From Marvania coccoides (Eukaryota; Chlorophyta; Trebouxiophyceae; Chlorellales; Chlorellaceae), in the NCBI GenBank assembly GCA_963854735.1, contig OY978102.1:806001-870000 (forward strand): 64,000 nt of DNA, written 5' to 3'. This document shows, piece after piece, positions 43,594 through 54,173 of this stretch; position 1 is the stretch's first letter; each line of letters opens with the position of its first letter. Below the pieces are notes generated by a model that saw nothing but the letters and a program-made list of their open reading frames with translations, was not told where the DNA came from and did not search any database. The position numbers were made by a program, and so were the translations under genes.

Positions 43594-44782
43594 ATGGCGT
43601 CTGCTGAAGAGCAGGCCTTCAGGGCCCGGGCACTAGCGGAGGTGAGTGCTCCTTTTCCCGCCGCCATGCTCTTCGCTTTCTTCCCTTGTTCGCTTCATCC
43701 TTGTGCTAGACCGTTTAACCTTTGCAATTAATCTTGCAGACCCCCTTCCAGCCGGCATCTGCACCGCGGGACGCCGGCGAGGAAATGGAAATGCGCCAAG
43801 TGGGCAAGCGCTACAAGGCTGCCTCTCCGCCCCCGGCAACGGCAACCCCTGCCATACCTGACGACGGCATGGACTTCCAGGAGCAGCAGTCTTCGCCCCC
43901 GGCTGATTTAGACGACGCTGACGATGAAGATGAGGATGAAGGTGAAGAAGAGTGTGAGTTGTGCATTTTCATGTCTCGAAAGACCGCACCGCTGTACTAC
44001 ATCTGAAATACATCTGATGAGAATTTTCTTTTCAATTCATTCACTCTATGTCATGGTTCGAGCACGCATCTAATTTAGTTACTATATTTTGAAAATCACA
44101 GAGTCCACTTCAAAAATTTGCCTCTTTTGCAGTGCGCCTGACCCCCGCTCGGGAACAGGCTATCGATGCCGAGGCCGCCTGCCTCGTGGCCGCCATCGAC
44201 CACTTTCACCAGACCTCCGGGCTCCAGCGCTGCCTGCCACCATTTATTGAAACTCGTATTCAATACAACGCGGCGTTCAAGTCGATGATGTGGCTTCGCA
44301 ATCATCACGGCTTGACGTCGAAGCAGGTGGCGGCGCACCTGAGCGTTCATACAGTTCAGGACGCCAAGCGTGCTGCCGGGCTGTTTGGGGGGGGCCACCT
44401 GAAGAAGGGGGACCGGTTAGGCGCTCAATACCGGAGGGCTGGAAAGGTGACGGACGCAGAGCACCAAGCCGCCCACGCCGAGTATAAAAGGTGGTTTGCC
44501 CTTTCCGACGCGGAACGGGTTGAGGAGGGGCTGCCAAGCCCCTCCTCAACAAACAAAGGGCAAACCACCTTTTATACTCGGCGTGGGCGGCTTGGTGCTC
44601 TGCGTCCGTCACCTTTCCAGCCCTCCGGTATTGAGCGCCTAACCGGTCCCCCTTCTTCAGGTGGCCCCCCCCAAACAGCCCGGCAGCACGCTTGGCGTCC
44701 TGAACTGTATGAACGCTCAGGTGCGCCGCCACCTGCTTCGACGTCAAGCCGTGATGATTGCGAAGCCACATCATCGACTTGA
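43594..44782 (+). CDS. Internally deleted copy of the palindrome gene (303 aa), unrecognised
   Basis: Exons 43594-43641, 43740-43953 and 44133-44782 join in frame to 303 residues. It starts MASAEEQAFRARALAE like the full copy, but exon 2 fuses the first-exon partner (TPFQPASAPRDAGE) directly to the late segment (KRYKAASPPPATATP), skipping the equivalent of about 575 central residues. An acidic stretch (DLDDADDEDEDEGEE) and the last exon are shared. The last exon carries a helix-turn-helix-like segment, LTSKQVAAHLSVHTVQDAKRA. After the palindrome centre (about 44505) it reads into the antisense strand of the other copy, so the final 90 residues are not ancestral. Intact splice sites and frame suggest either recent origin or selection. 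Function unknown. Confidence 0.6.
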
Positions 44783-47462
44783 ACGCCGCGTTGTATTGAA
44801 TACGAGTTTCAATAAATGGTGGCAGGCAGCGCTGGAGCCCGGAGGTCTGGTGAAAGTGGTCGATGGCGGCCACGAGGCAGGCGGCCTCGGCATCGATAGC
44901 CTGTTCCCGAGCGGGGGTCAGGCGCACTGCAAAAGAGGCAAATTTTTGAAGTGGACTCTGTGATTTTCAAAATATAGTAACTAAATTAGATGCGTGCTCG
45001 AACCATGACATAGAGTGAATGAATTGAAAAGAAAATTCTCATCAGATGTATTTCAGATGTAGTACAGCGGTGCGGTCTTTCGAGACATGAAAATGCACAA
45101 CTCACACTCTTCTTCACCTTCATCCTCATCTTCATCGTCAGCGTCGTCTAAATCAGCCGGGGGCGAAGACTGCTGCTCCTGGAAGTCCATGCCGTCGTCA
45201 GGTATGGCAGGGGTTGCCGTTGCCGGGGGCGGAGAGGCAGCCTTGTAGAGCTTGTTCACCCGACGCATTTCCTTGCTGGCCAAAGAGTCTTGCGCCGCTG
45301 GGACACGCGCACCCCCAGCTGCACCTTGCTCTACATAACCCCGTGCGCTGGAATGCGCAGCGGAGGGCGCTGACGTCTCCACCTGCTCGACTGAACCACC
45401 GCCGCCGGGCGGGGTTAGGTTTAGAGGGAGCGGCGCGAGGCGCTGGGGGTGAGGGATCAGAGGGCTCGCTGCTAGTGCTGCCACTGCGCTTCCAGTGCAC
45501 CGCCGCTTCACCAGCTGCGGCAGGCGCTTTCCTAGGGCGGGGTTGTCTGCCACCGGCCTTCTCTGCCTTATTAGAATGCCTGCGAGGTTTCTTCGCGGGG
45601 CCCTGCGCTGCCTGCCCAGCAGACCCTCCGCCAGCGGGTGCATTACAAGTTTGCACTGCCGCAAAACGCTTCTCCGCCGGCCCCTCACCCACACCATCGT
45701 GCTCAGCCGTGCGTTTCAGCCCGTTGGAGCTGCGGGCAATGGCGTGGGGCGGCTGCGCCCCCTCACCAGGCGCCCTTTTGGCTGCCAGAGAGACGGGGAC
45801 AGCGACGGGCCTCTCCACACCTGCGAGGGAAGACGCAGATTGGTGACCTTCGTGGGCAGGGTACCGCGGCGACGCGACTGCGCTCTTCGCCAGGTGGAGG
45901 TGCTCTCGCGCTTCGGCGAAAGTTGCAGGCGCCACCCAGGTATAATTCGCAGGCGCCTGCGCTTCCACGTTCGCTGGGTCTTCGCCTCCGGGGCACTCCA
46001 AGTAGATGCCAGAGTACTCAATGAAATCGATTGTCAGCTGCAGGTCCTGCTCCATCCTCTGCTCCACCTCAATGCGCAGGTGCTGCACATCGTCCAGTCC
46101 GGCACCATTCTCGAGTGCATATTTCATGGCGGCACGCAGCCAATCCTGGAGCTGGAAAATACCTTGCATGCAGCCCTTCATGAGCTCCGCGAGGGATTTG
46201 AACTGCAGAAGCTGGCGCGCAAATTGCTGGTTGGGCTGCAGGTCCTCCATTGTTGCGATATCGCACAGAAGGGCGGCGTACGTCGCCGAGAGGCGGACGA
46301 ATTTAACACGGTGACGCGGGGGAAGCAGGTCTAGAAGCGGCGCGCCAGGGGTGCTGGAGGCCTGGTTTGCTGCAGTGTACGGCCCCTGCTGCTGTTGCTG
46401 CTGCTGCTGCGGCGGCGGCTGCGGCTGCGCTGCGGAGCCCTCGTTGTCGCCGCCGCCGCGGCTAAAGCACAGCTGGGTTCCCTTGGCAGCGATTGCGCTA
46501 ATGACGGCACCAATCTGCGCCTCCAACTCCAGCCGCGCCTTCTTCATGCGCGCGTATCTTCCCTCGCTGTGGTCCAGAAATGCTTCTGTTCGGTCGATGA
46601 GACTAGACAGCGCCGCATCCTTGCGCAAAATGACACTGCGCACCCCCTCTGCTTCTGCTTCGCATCCGCCACAAAGGACCTGCTCCGCCAGCATGCGCAA
46701 CACGGCTTTGCCCAGCTCCGGAAACTCACAGGCTATTGTAGATTTCAAAAGCGGGGCGAACTTGATGTAGAGGTCGTCACCTTTGCGCAGCTCATCTTTC
46801 ACCGCCGAGGTGCTGATTCTCACAGCATTGAGCGCCCTCCTCCGAACATAATACTGGGGGTATTTGATTCGGAGCTCGGCCAGAGAAAGGTCAGCGGGAT
46901 CTGCAATAGTAGTACAAATAATTCAGTAAACACGCACTGAGTTATTATTAACCAAAGCGGCAGCGGGAAAAGTTAAAGGGTTTATTATTTTTTGAAAGGC
47001 AAGGGGTAAAGTGCCACACACCGCGATGCTCTTGATCTTTGGCACCCGCAACAAGCGTCTTCTCGCCGTCCCCGTGCGCGGTTGCCACCGCCTTTGCCTC
47101 CGCCACCGCCGCTGCTGCCGCTGCCCAAGTGGCCGCGCTACTGCCGCTGGCGTTAGCTGAGACGCGGTCATCACAACCTGGATTGTGAGGTCGAGCGCGG
47201 CGAGGTAAAATAAAGAGCAAGTGGACGAAAAACTGATCATATTTTTCAAAGAGCATGTATGCACCTGGTTGCCTCTCGCCGGCGTCCCGCGGTGCAGATG
47301 CCGGCTGGAAGGGGGTCTGCAAGATAAATTGCAAGGGTCAAACGGTCTAGCACAAGGATGAAGCGAAAAAGGGAAGAAAGCGAAGAGCATGGCGGCGGGA
47401 AAAGGGACACTGACCTCCGCTAGTGCCCGGGCCCTGGAGGCCTGCTCTTCAGCAGACGCCAT
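44277..47462 (-). CDS. Full-length palindrome gene (868 aa), polyQ and HTH-like, unrecognised
   Basis: Six exons (47462-47415, 47316-47265, 47177-47022, 46900-45485, 45390-45106, 44926-44277) join in frame. I do not recognise the family. Exon 4 encodes a helical region (LAELRIKYPQYYVRRRALNAV, DDLYIKFAPLLKSTIACEF, cut at 20), a polyQ run before GPYTAANQASSTPG, and LLDLLPPRHRVKFVRLSATY with acidic helices; later parts are basic and low-complexity (KKPRRHSNKAEKAG). The shared last exon has LTSKQVAAHLSVHTVQD, similar to a MerR or excisionase-type helix-turn-helix. The intron 45484-45391 has a weak GTGGCA donor but is needed to keep frame. The 3' end runs through the palindrome centre into antisense of the left copy. 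A DNA- or chromatin-binding role is a guess. Confidence 0.6.
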
Positions 47463-47525
47463 GTTTAAGCCAAGGCGGAAAGAATCTGCGTAGGTCAGGA
47501 CAGGCGGTTATAATTTGAATTTTTT

Positions 47526-48161
47526 TCATGGAGGAGGTTTGGAGGTTTGGAGGTTTTACATATGGTTGTAACGTCTACTACCAAGGTTGGTGCAAGCCGA
47601 CGTGCCACTCACCCCGCCACAGTAAGGCGGAGTACCCCCTTCCATCCGTGGGATCAACCTCAGGTACTGGGGGCGTACGGATACAGCATTACGCCGATAC
47701 CGCACCGTCGCCCACAATGTAAGACTCTGGCCCCTGTCTTCCTGAGTCCCCCACCGGCGCGACCGACATGAATAAAAGAAAGAGGAAAAAAAAATTTGGG
47801 GAAAGCAGGACTCTCCGGACGGCAAACGGCCCGTCCGGTTTGGGGTTCGCGCTTGGGCAATGCTGGCCCGCCCAGCACCCCTCCCATCTACAGCGGTCAC
47901 TCAACCCCTGGCTTAAGGGTTTATGGTGTACTACCCGGTGTGCTCACTGGAAATGTGGCACCCGCCATTTGTACCCGTCCGATAGAGACTACGATACCAC
48001 GGGGAAGTGAAGCATCCGACGTCGCAGTGCAGTAAACAACCAAAGTTTACGCACTGGCAGCTACAATGAGCTAACTAGTAGGGAGCGCGAACCACCGCAT
48101 GTGCAAGCATAATATATTAAATAAATCACCATATTGTAAAATTTCTTCATCTTCGTAATCT
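47526..48161 (-). mobile_element. LINE family A 3' UTR-only insertion, apparently identical to 38931-39561
   Basis: About 630 bp matching the 3' UTR and AAACCTCC tail at 38931-39561 with no difference seen. Similarity stops at CTTCGTAATCT (48160), just short of the ORF2 stop region. It interrupts the right arm of the inverted duplication: sequences on its two sides (47463-47520 and 48162 onward) align to one continuous stretch of the left arm near 43500. So it inserted after the duplication. Confidence 0.85.
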
Positions 48162-48379
48162 AGACTGGAAGGGGCCCTTCACTTTTTTTATGCAGCAAAG
48201 AGGCAGCAGCCCCATGCCGCTTCAACCGGGGCTTACCTCTCTCTTTTTAAATGCTGTAGTCTGCGATGAACGCCTACAGAGTGCGGAAGAATTATCAAAG
48301 ACTTGAAAAAAAACATTTTTTTTAAGCGGCCCTCCCCCCAATTTTTGAATAATGCAGCAGAGGAACAGCCCGGAATAAG

Positions 48380-48384
48380 CAGCA

Positions 48385-48452
<68 letters not shown>

Positions 48453-48495
48453 GGCCGTACACTGCGGCAAATCAGGCCTCCAGCACCCCTGGTGA
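48380..48495 (+). repeat. Expanded CAG array with captured exon fragment of the palindrome gene
   Basis: About 22 AGC/CAG units (48387-48451) are followed by GGGGCCGTACACTGCGGCAA and on to AGCACCCCTGG, which encodes QGPYTAANQASSTPG, the same string found in exon 4 of the full gene (46415-46350, minus strand). The fragment lies on the opposite strand to the exon, inside the right arm, and its CAG tract is much longer than in the gene. Confidence 0.85.
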
Positions 48496-48610
48496 ATAAA
48501 CACGTTGCTCACCTTGAAATTTTTATCAAGCTGGGAGATGGAGAGCGGGAGATGAAATCGAGTTGGCTCAGTTTTCTTTCAAAACGAATATTGGACGAGG
48601 GAAACCTTTG

Positions 48611-49659
48611 AGTAAGGAACTGTGCACCTACATTACTGTTTAACTGTGCTCTGCCTGCTGCATCCACCCCGCCCTCCCCCGAGGGCAGATCGAATACCAT
48701 AGTTTCTGGCCTGACGTTAAGAACTTGCTGGGTTAGGGGTATTATATTCGGGTCTTGCTTGCTTGTTGACGGCGCGGTGCTGTGCTCTACCATTGCTAAC
48801 GCTTGCCAGGCAGTGCCTCCTCATAAATCCATCCAACCCACTCAATGCTGGGTGCTTTGTCACACACACAAACTCGCTGTAATGATAACTCAAAACTAGT
48901 TTACAAAGTAGGTGGTGAAAAGAGGAGAGAGAAAAGTTCAGATTTTTTAAAAAGAGCCGTCACCGTAGTTGTTATTTTTTTAGACTGTCACTCTTTTCCT
49001 CAATCAAGGCACACCCCGCGTTCGGAGTGCCCCCACAGAGAAAGAAGGAGAGAAAAAAAATCGGAAGAGAAAAAATGACTGCTGATGCTGGAGAAATCAA
49101 AAGTGGATCAATCATTGGTAGGAAATGCGGCACTCCCTCGGGCGCACAGACAGCCAAACTGGAAACGCAGCGCAAGGGGAGGTCGCGGCACTGTAACCCC
49201 TCTCTGTGATAGACAGAAAACAGAGAAACCGTAGAAAAAAGAAACACACGGGCATGAAAAACAGGAACGTGAAGAGAGAGAGGGGGGGAGTGGGTGTCGC
49301 AGAAAGACACAAGAATCATTGAAGAAGAATGATGAAGAAGAAGAAGAATAAGAATCATCAGAAAATATAAAAAAAATTGGAGTCGTCATTGGTTGATCAT
49401 CTCGGGTGGGGTGTGTGGAAATATGGTGAGAAAGAGAAATTGCTCAGCATCCCGCAGGGCATCATTCGTTTGGAGTGTCATCGTCATCATCGTCATTTTC
49501 AGACACATCAGTGAGAGAAAACGGGAGAAGGGTATGTCGGGAAAAAGTTTGGTACGAGGGTGGGTAATACACACAGCATTTTGCCAGCTTGAACACATAA
49601 ATCATACTTAATCATACTCGGTAGTAGCGTAGTGGTATCGCAACCACACGGGCCATTAC
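48611..49659. other. Purine-rich intergenic region
   Basis: About 1 kb without a supported gene. From 48900 to 49560 one strand is strongly purine-rich (many GAGAAA and GAAGAA runs), which could form triplex or R-loop structures. The 3' UTR of the minus-strand gene ending at 49660 lies here. Confidence 0.45.
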
Positions 49660-51894
49660 TCACTGCAACCGCAGCACGCTCAGCACGCCTTGGCTGTTGG
49701 CCGCCAGGCAGTGCCGCCCCGCCCTGGCCCAGCACACGGAGCTCACGAACGCGCGCTGGCTGCTGGCGTTGGCCGCAGCAGGCCCCTTGTCGCTCTTTTT
49801 GGCGCTGCCGTCGCCCATGCCGTGCGATGCCACGGCAAACGGCAGCGTGTGGTAGTACGCATGCACCGAGTTGTCTTCGCTGCCGGTGGCGATGTAGCCG
49901 TCATCCGTGGCAGACAGCCCCACAAAGTTGCGCTCGTTGCGGTGGCCGGTGAAGGTGCAGCGGGGGGGGCGGCGCCACGCCGGCGCCTGCGGCGTCGCTG
50001 GCGCCTGCTGCCAGCGCCTCCTCCACGCTCCACACCCGCACGGCCGAGTCGGTAGACGCCGCCACCAGGGAGTGCGGCCCCATGAAGCGCACGTACGACA
50101 CGGCGCGGCGGGGGCCGGCGATGGCGGCAGCCGGAATGTCCGGCCGGCGCAGGTCGTACAGGTAGACCTTGTGGTTGGCGCAGCCCGCGGCAACGAGGTG
50201 GGGGGAGGTGGGGGAGAATTGCACGCTGCAGACGTTGGCAGGAGCGCGCATGACCGCGGCAGAGCGCTCCTGGTTGACGCTCCACAGGCGCACGGTGCCA
50301 TCGTCGGAGCCCGACACGAAGCGCAAGGGGTCCGCGCGCGAAAAGTCCACAGACCACACCCGCCGGGAGTGCTCTTCAAAGGACGCGGCCTCCGCGGTGG
50401 GCCCCACCGACGCGTCCCACAGCTGAATGAGGCCGTCGTAGTCGGAGGTAAGCAGCTGTGACCGGACGTAGGTGTTCCAAGACACGGAAGAGAGCTTGGA
50501 GCGGGTCGTGGCACGCCACACCGGCACGTGCAGCGCCCCAGGCGACGCCAGCACCGCGGAGAAGTCAAACACCTTGATGGAGCGGGAAACGGAGACGGTG
50601 GCAAAATGGCGGTCGTCAGCGTCGAAATCGGCGCAACACACCATTTCCTGGGGGCACGCGGTGTCCCCCGCGCGCAGCGTGGCGCACGGCACCAGCGCGC
50701 TGCCTCTGGCGAGCACGTTGAGGTCTTTTGCGAGCGAATCCAGCGGGGGCAGCTCAAAGCTCGAATTCTGCCGTCGCCGCTCGAAGTACAGCGGCTCCAG
50801 GGCGTCCAGGCGGGCGGCCACCGCGCGCCACGCTGCCGTATCGCTGGAGGATGCCTCCCCGCTGCTGGCGGCGCCGTCTGTGCGCTGCCGCTTGGCAGCC
50901 CGAGGCGCCTCGCTGACGCCGTCGCTGACGCCGTCGCTTCCGCTGGCTTTTATCACCATTGCGAGGTCCTCGTCGAGCTCCTGCAGCTGCTGCTGCACCT
51001 CTGCGGCCTCGCGCTCTCGAGCCGCCCGCATGAGCCGCAAGAAACGCCCTGCAGCCTGCATGTCGGGCAGCGGGGGTTCAGCAGTGGTGGTGGTGGTGGT
51101 GGTTGCCGCACACGCTGCTGCGCCTGCGCCGCCCTCAGGCTGCTCCAGCTCCCCAGAGATGGTCTGCGGGACCGTAGCCAGGGCGCTGCGCTTCCGCAGC
51201 ACGTGCTGCCACCTACAAATGTAGGAAAAACCCAAGATTCTTGTCAATCCCTTGCCGATATCACCAAAAAAAGCAATATTTCCAAGATCTCAAAATATCC
51301 AAAATAAAAAAAATCCGAAATTTAATATGTTCCAAAATGCAGGGAAAGCAGGTTTGAGTCGTATTGCTCACATGTGCTGGACTTCTCTGCGGGTCACCGG
51401 CTTGACGAGGTACTCCTCAGCGCCCGAGGACACGCATTCGTACACCGTATCGCCCTGCTCGATGGAGGACATCATGATGACGGGCACCGAGCGCAGGTTC
51501 TCCTCCTGCTTGACGTACTGCAGCAGCTGGATGCCGTTGACCTCAGGCATGCAGACATCTGTGAGTACCAAATTGAAGGTGCCGGGGGCGTGCGAGCGCA
51601 GCAGTTCCATGGCTTCAGCCCCATTATCGGCGGTGGTGACTGCAATTGTGGAGACGGAAGCGGGGATGGGGGGTGAGCGAACTTTGTGTGGATGAGAGGT
51701 GGGATGACAATTTTTAGGGCAGCGCTCTCACCTTTGTAGTCGCATCGCCGCAGGAGGTTGGATACCACGGTGCGGCTCAGCCGCTCGTCGTCCACCAGCA
51801 GGACGTGGACGTCTGCGGCTGAGAGCCCGGGCTTCTGCGTGGACTGCAGCCCAGCGACGCCAAACGGCGCGCTGGTCGACGGCAGCGAGTCCAT
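49660..51894 (-). CDS. Response-regulator receiver fused to SPA/COP1-type WD40 protein
   Basis: Exons 51894-51732, 51639-51372 and 51212-49660. The N-terminus is a receiver domain of the PRR/TOC1 type (HVLLVDDERLSRTVVSNLL, LTDVCMPEVNG, VIMMSSIE, EEYLVKPV), with the phospho-acceptor Asp, the acidic pair and the Lys all present. It runs across a splice into WQHVLRKR, the end PRR receivers normally have, so the fusion is not an artefact of joining two genes. A helical linker (AAREREAAEVQQQLQELDED, LEPLYFERRRQ) precedes a seven-blade WD40 domain with SRSIKVFDFS, RSKLSSVSWNTYVR, SDYDGLIQLWD, RVWSVDFSR, GHRNERNFVGLS and FVSSVCW, closest to plant SPA. RING and kinase-like domains are absent. A G8 run at 49962-49969 shifts the frame by one base; with seven G the protein is 660 aa. 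Confidence 0.87.
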
Positions 51895-52339
51895 ATTGGC
51901 TGTTCTGGCTCTTGGTCACAAAGTGGATGGAGCTTGAGGGAGGTGAAGGCTGTTTTCTGGCTGCATATGTGTTGGGATTACTCCAAAGCGTCAAGGCCTA
52001 CTCCGCCTCCGTGGGCGTGCGAGTCACGTGGATACTGATCACAAAAACACCACAATATTGAATGAAATTGAAAATGAAAAGCTGTGTGTGGCAAAATTCG
52101 CGTGGTGGAGATTGAAATCTTTTTTTCAGAAGATTTTCCAGCTTGTGAGATATCTTGTTTGTTGTCATCTCGCCTTTTTCTTGCTTCCAATCATTCTGGG
52201 CTCCTCTTACACACATTACAACCAACAAACCACGACTGCGGCGCCAGCCCCAGCGAACCCCGCCCCATCGCGCCGTTGCCAACAGCCCAAGGGGGCGAAA
52301 ACGCCAGAAACGCCCAAATTTTAGTTTTTTCTCACATTT
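51895..52339. other. Intergenic region upstream of the receiver-SPA gene
   Basis: 445 bp holding the promoter of the receiver-SPA gene and the 3' UTR of the next minus-strand gene. Two TTACA (minus-strand TGTAA) sites lie at 52207 and 52216, about 120 nt after its stop. Confidence 0.45.
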
Positions 52340-53898
52340 CTACGGTTTCGGCGGCGGGAAGAACCTGGGCGCAGGGGGCACGGTACCCCCCGCAGCGGGC
52401 AACCCGCCTAGCGCAATCTGCCACAGGGCCGCCGCCGACTGATCTGCCCCCATTGGCGGAATGGGAGGCTGCAGCGGCTCTGGTGGCCTGAAACCAGGTG
52501 GCAGCAAAGCAGGGGCATGCATTGCCATTTCCCTGGGAGCAGCCGCTTTTCTCCCTTCTCGCCCACCCCGCCGCCCCGCAAACCTGCCGCCGCCTCGCCT
52601 GCCGCCTGGGGTGTAAAATCCGCTGGGTTTCTGCTGGGGTATCACGTGCTCGAACCCAGGGGGCGCTTCGTCTTCGAAACCGGGCGGCGGCGCGTCGTCC
52701 TCTCGCAAATTTTCGAATCCTGGGGGCGGGGCGTCGTCGTCCGCAAGCGTAGCATGCGAAGCAGCCGCAGCCGCAGCAGCAGCGCGAGGAGGGGGGATCA
52801 CGAACCCAGATGATGTCGCAGGGGGTGTGCCGCGGTGGGCGGGCGGGTAGCGCTGATGCACGCCAGCAATGGAGGAGTGGCCGCTGCCGTACGAAGAAGG
52901 CGGCGTTGAATTGTACTGCTGCTGCTGCTGGAATGTCCTTCCCCTGCCGCCGCGCCCGCTGGGGATGTTGAAGGGCACGGGACCGCGGCCTCGCGCTGCT
53001 GCTGCGGGGCAGGGCTGCTGCAAGTTCAGAATCATAATTAGGTCCATTGTAAATAAAAAAGGGGGAAAAGTGGTTGTTGTTCCTCACTCTTTGAGGGCCA
53101 GGGTACGCTGCCACGGGGCCTCCTCGCCCGCCAGCTGGGAGGCTGTCCCATCGCCCTCGCCCAGGGTACGGGCTGCGCCCTCTGCCGCCATAAAACCCTC
53201 TGCCGCCATTGCCGCTGACGCCTCGCTCCCTCCAGGAGCCTCTCCCGCCGTCTCCCTGCTGCCAAAACGGCTCAGGACCCTCAGGACGCTTCTCCGCTTC
53301 GTATACCTGCGATTTGGGGGCCCCTGCGCCGTTCCCTGCCCCTCCTTCTGCCTCTTTTCCCTCCTCGCTGGCTTCTTCCGTTGCCAGAGCTGCCTTGTTG
53401 TCGCTGTCGTCCTCCACTGCCGCCCAGCTGGTGTCCACCTTTCTCGGCGCCGCTTCTGCTTCCTCCTCCAGCGGTGGATCGTCCATCCTGGCCGCAAGGC
53501 ATTTCTGTTGTGCTTCGTGAGTGGAGGAGCGGTGCGTTTGTAAAAGTGCCTTTTCCTTCTCCTCTGCTGCCTGTTCGCTTCCTTGTTCTAGAAAGATGCT
53601 TTGGACTGCCTCTGCCAATCCCTGCTCTGCAGGGACCTCTGCTTCCTCCGCACCCCTTCCTGCTCTGCCGGTTTCCAGACTCTCTGGCTGCTCCTCCTCC
53701 TCGCCGTCGGAGGAAAGGGTGCTCTCCTGCAATGTTTTATAGAGAGGAAGCGGTGGTGGTTCAGACAAAAAAAGTTGGTTTGAGGGTGCGGTGGGCCCAG
53801 GCTGCGCGACTCACGCTGTCCGTGAGGTCGTTTGCGTCTTCAAAAACCTCGCTCCCGCTTCCATCGTCGTCGCTGGCATAGTGTCTCCTTTCGGCCAT
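52340..53898 (-). CDS. RGG-rich, PPGF-repeat protein, probably mRNP-associated
   Basis: Three exons (53898-53815, 53726-53088, 53017-52340) give 466 residues. I do not recognise a named family. The N-terminus is acidic (SDDDGSGSEVFEDAND, then a Glu-rich stretch). The middle is Gly/Arg-rich with RGG and GRG motifs (GGRGFYGGRGRSPYPGRGR). The C-terminal third has four PPGF motifs (APPPGFENL, APPPGFEDE, APPGFEHV, LPPGFRPP), which resemble ligands of GYF domains in GIGYF/EXA1 translational repressors. RGG motifs usually mean RNA binding. Barentsz/CASC3-like proteins share the general composition, but I do not see their eIF4A3-binding motif. Splices keep frame. Function is inferred only from composition and motifs. 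Confidence 0.65.
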
Positions 53899-54173
53899 CG
53901 TTGAGCAAGACGGTGGACGCTCGTGCTCAGCGTCGTGACTCCTGCAGGCCTGGATCAGCGTTGCCGAGAGTACTTTATAAACAATTGGCTTTGAAATTGC
54001 TCACGAGCTCTCTAAACGACTCGGAAAAACTCTTTCTTTTTCATAGCAAAAAATGCCAAATTTTGGCATGCTTGCAGACAAAAAAAATCAAAGCGCATCC
54101 ATCACGCATTGATTTCTCACAAGTGAAGCTGCCAGCGACCAGGGTTGCAGTTAATTTTCTCAATATCATTTTC
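53899..54173. promoter_or_regulatory. Divergent promoter region (RGG protein and ferredoxin-like protein)
   Basis: 275 bp between divergent start codons; both promoters are expected here. No motif is assigned. Confidence 0.4.

Larger units (their letters stand above)
43225..48610. repeat. Large interrupted inverted duplication centred at 44529.5
   Basis: Sequence from about 43225 reappears inverted up to about 48610. The core arms, 43811-44504 and 44555-45248 (694 bp each), look identical: equal-length translations match residue for residue and positions sum to 89059. They are separated by a 50-nt spacer that itself contains a 13-bp hairpin (TTGAGGAGGGGCT, loop GCCA). Outside the core the left arm lacks about 1.9 kb present on the right, while the right arm has a LINE insertion (47526-48161) and a CAG-rich insert (48380-48495). 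Because the arms differ outside the core, this is not a simple mirrored assembly error. Exact identity was judged by eye. Confidence 0.88.

Noticed and set aside
43811..45248. Palindrome as an assembly or chimeric-read artefact
   Set aside because: The outer parts of the two arms differ by a 1.9-kb deletion, a LINE insertion and base changes, and the 50-nt centre is asymmetric; a mirrored read would give identical flanks. Long reads are still needed.
49621..49655. D-arm-like sequence GTAGTAGCGTAGTGGTATCGC, possible tRNA
   Set aside because: No matching acceptor strand, anticodon stem or T-arm either downstream or upstream; unlike the 41 kb locus it cannot be completed in normal or permuted order.
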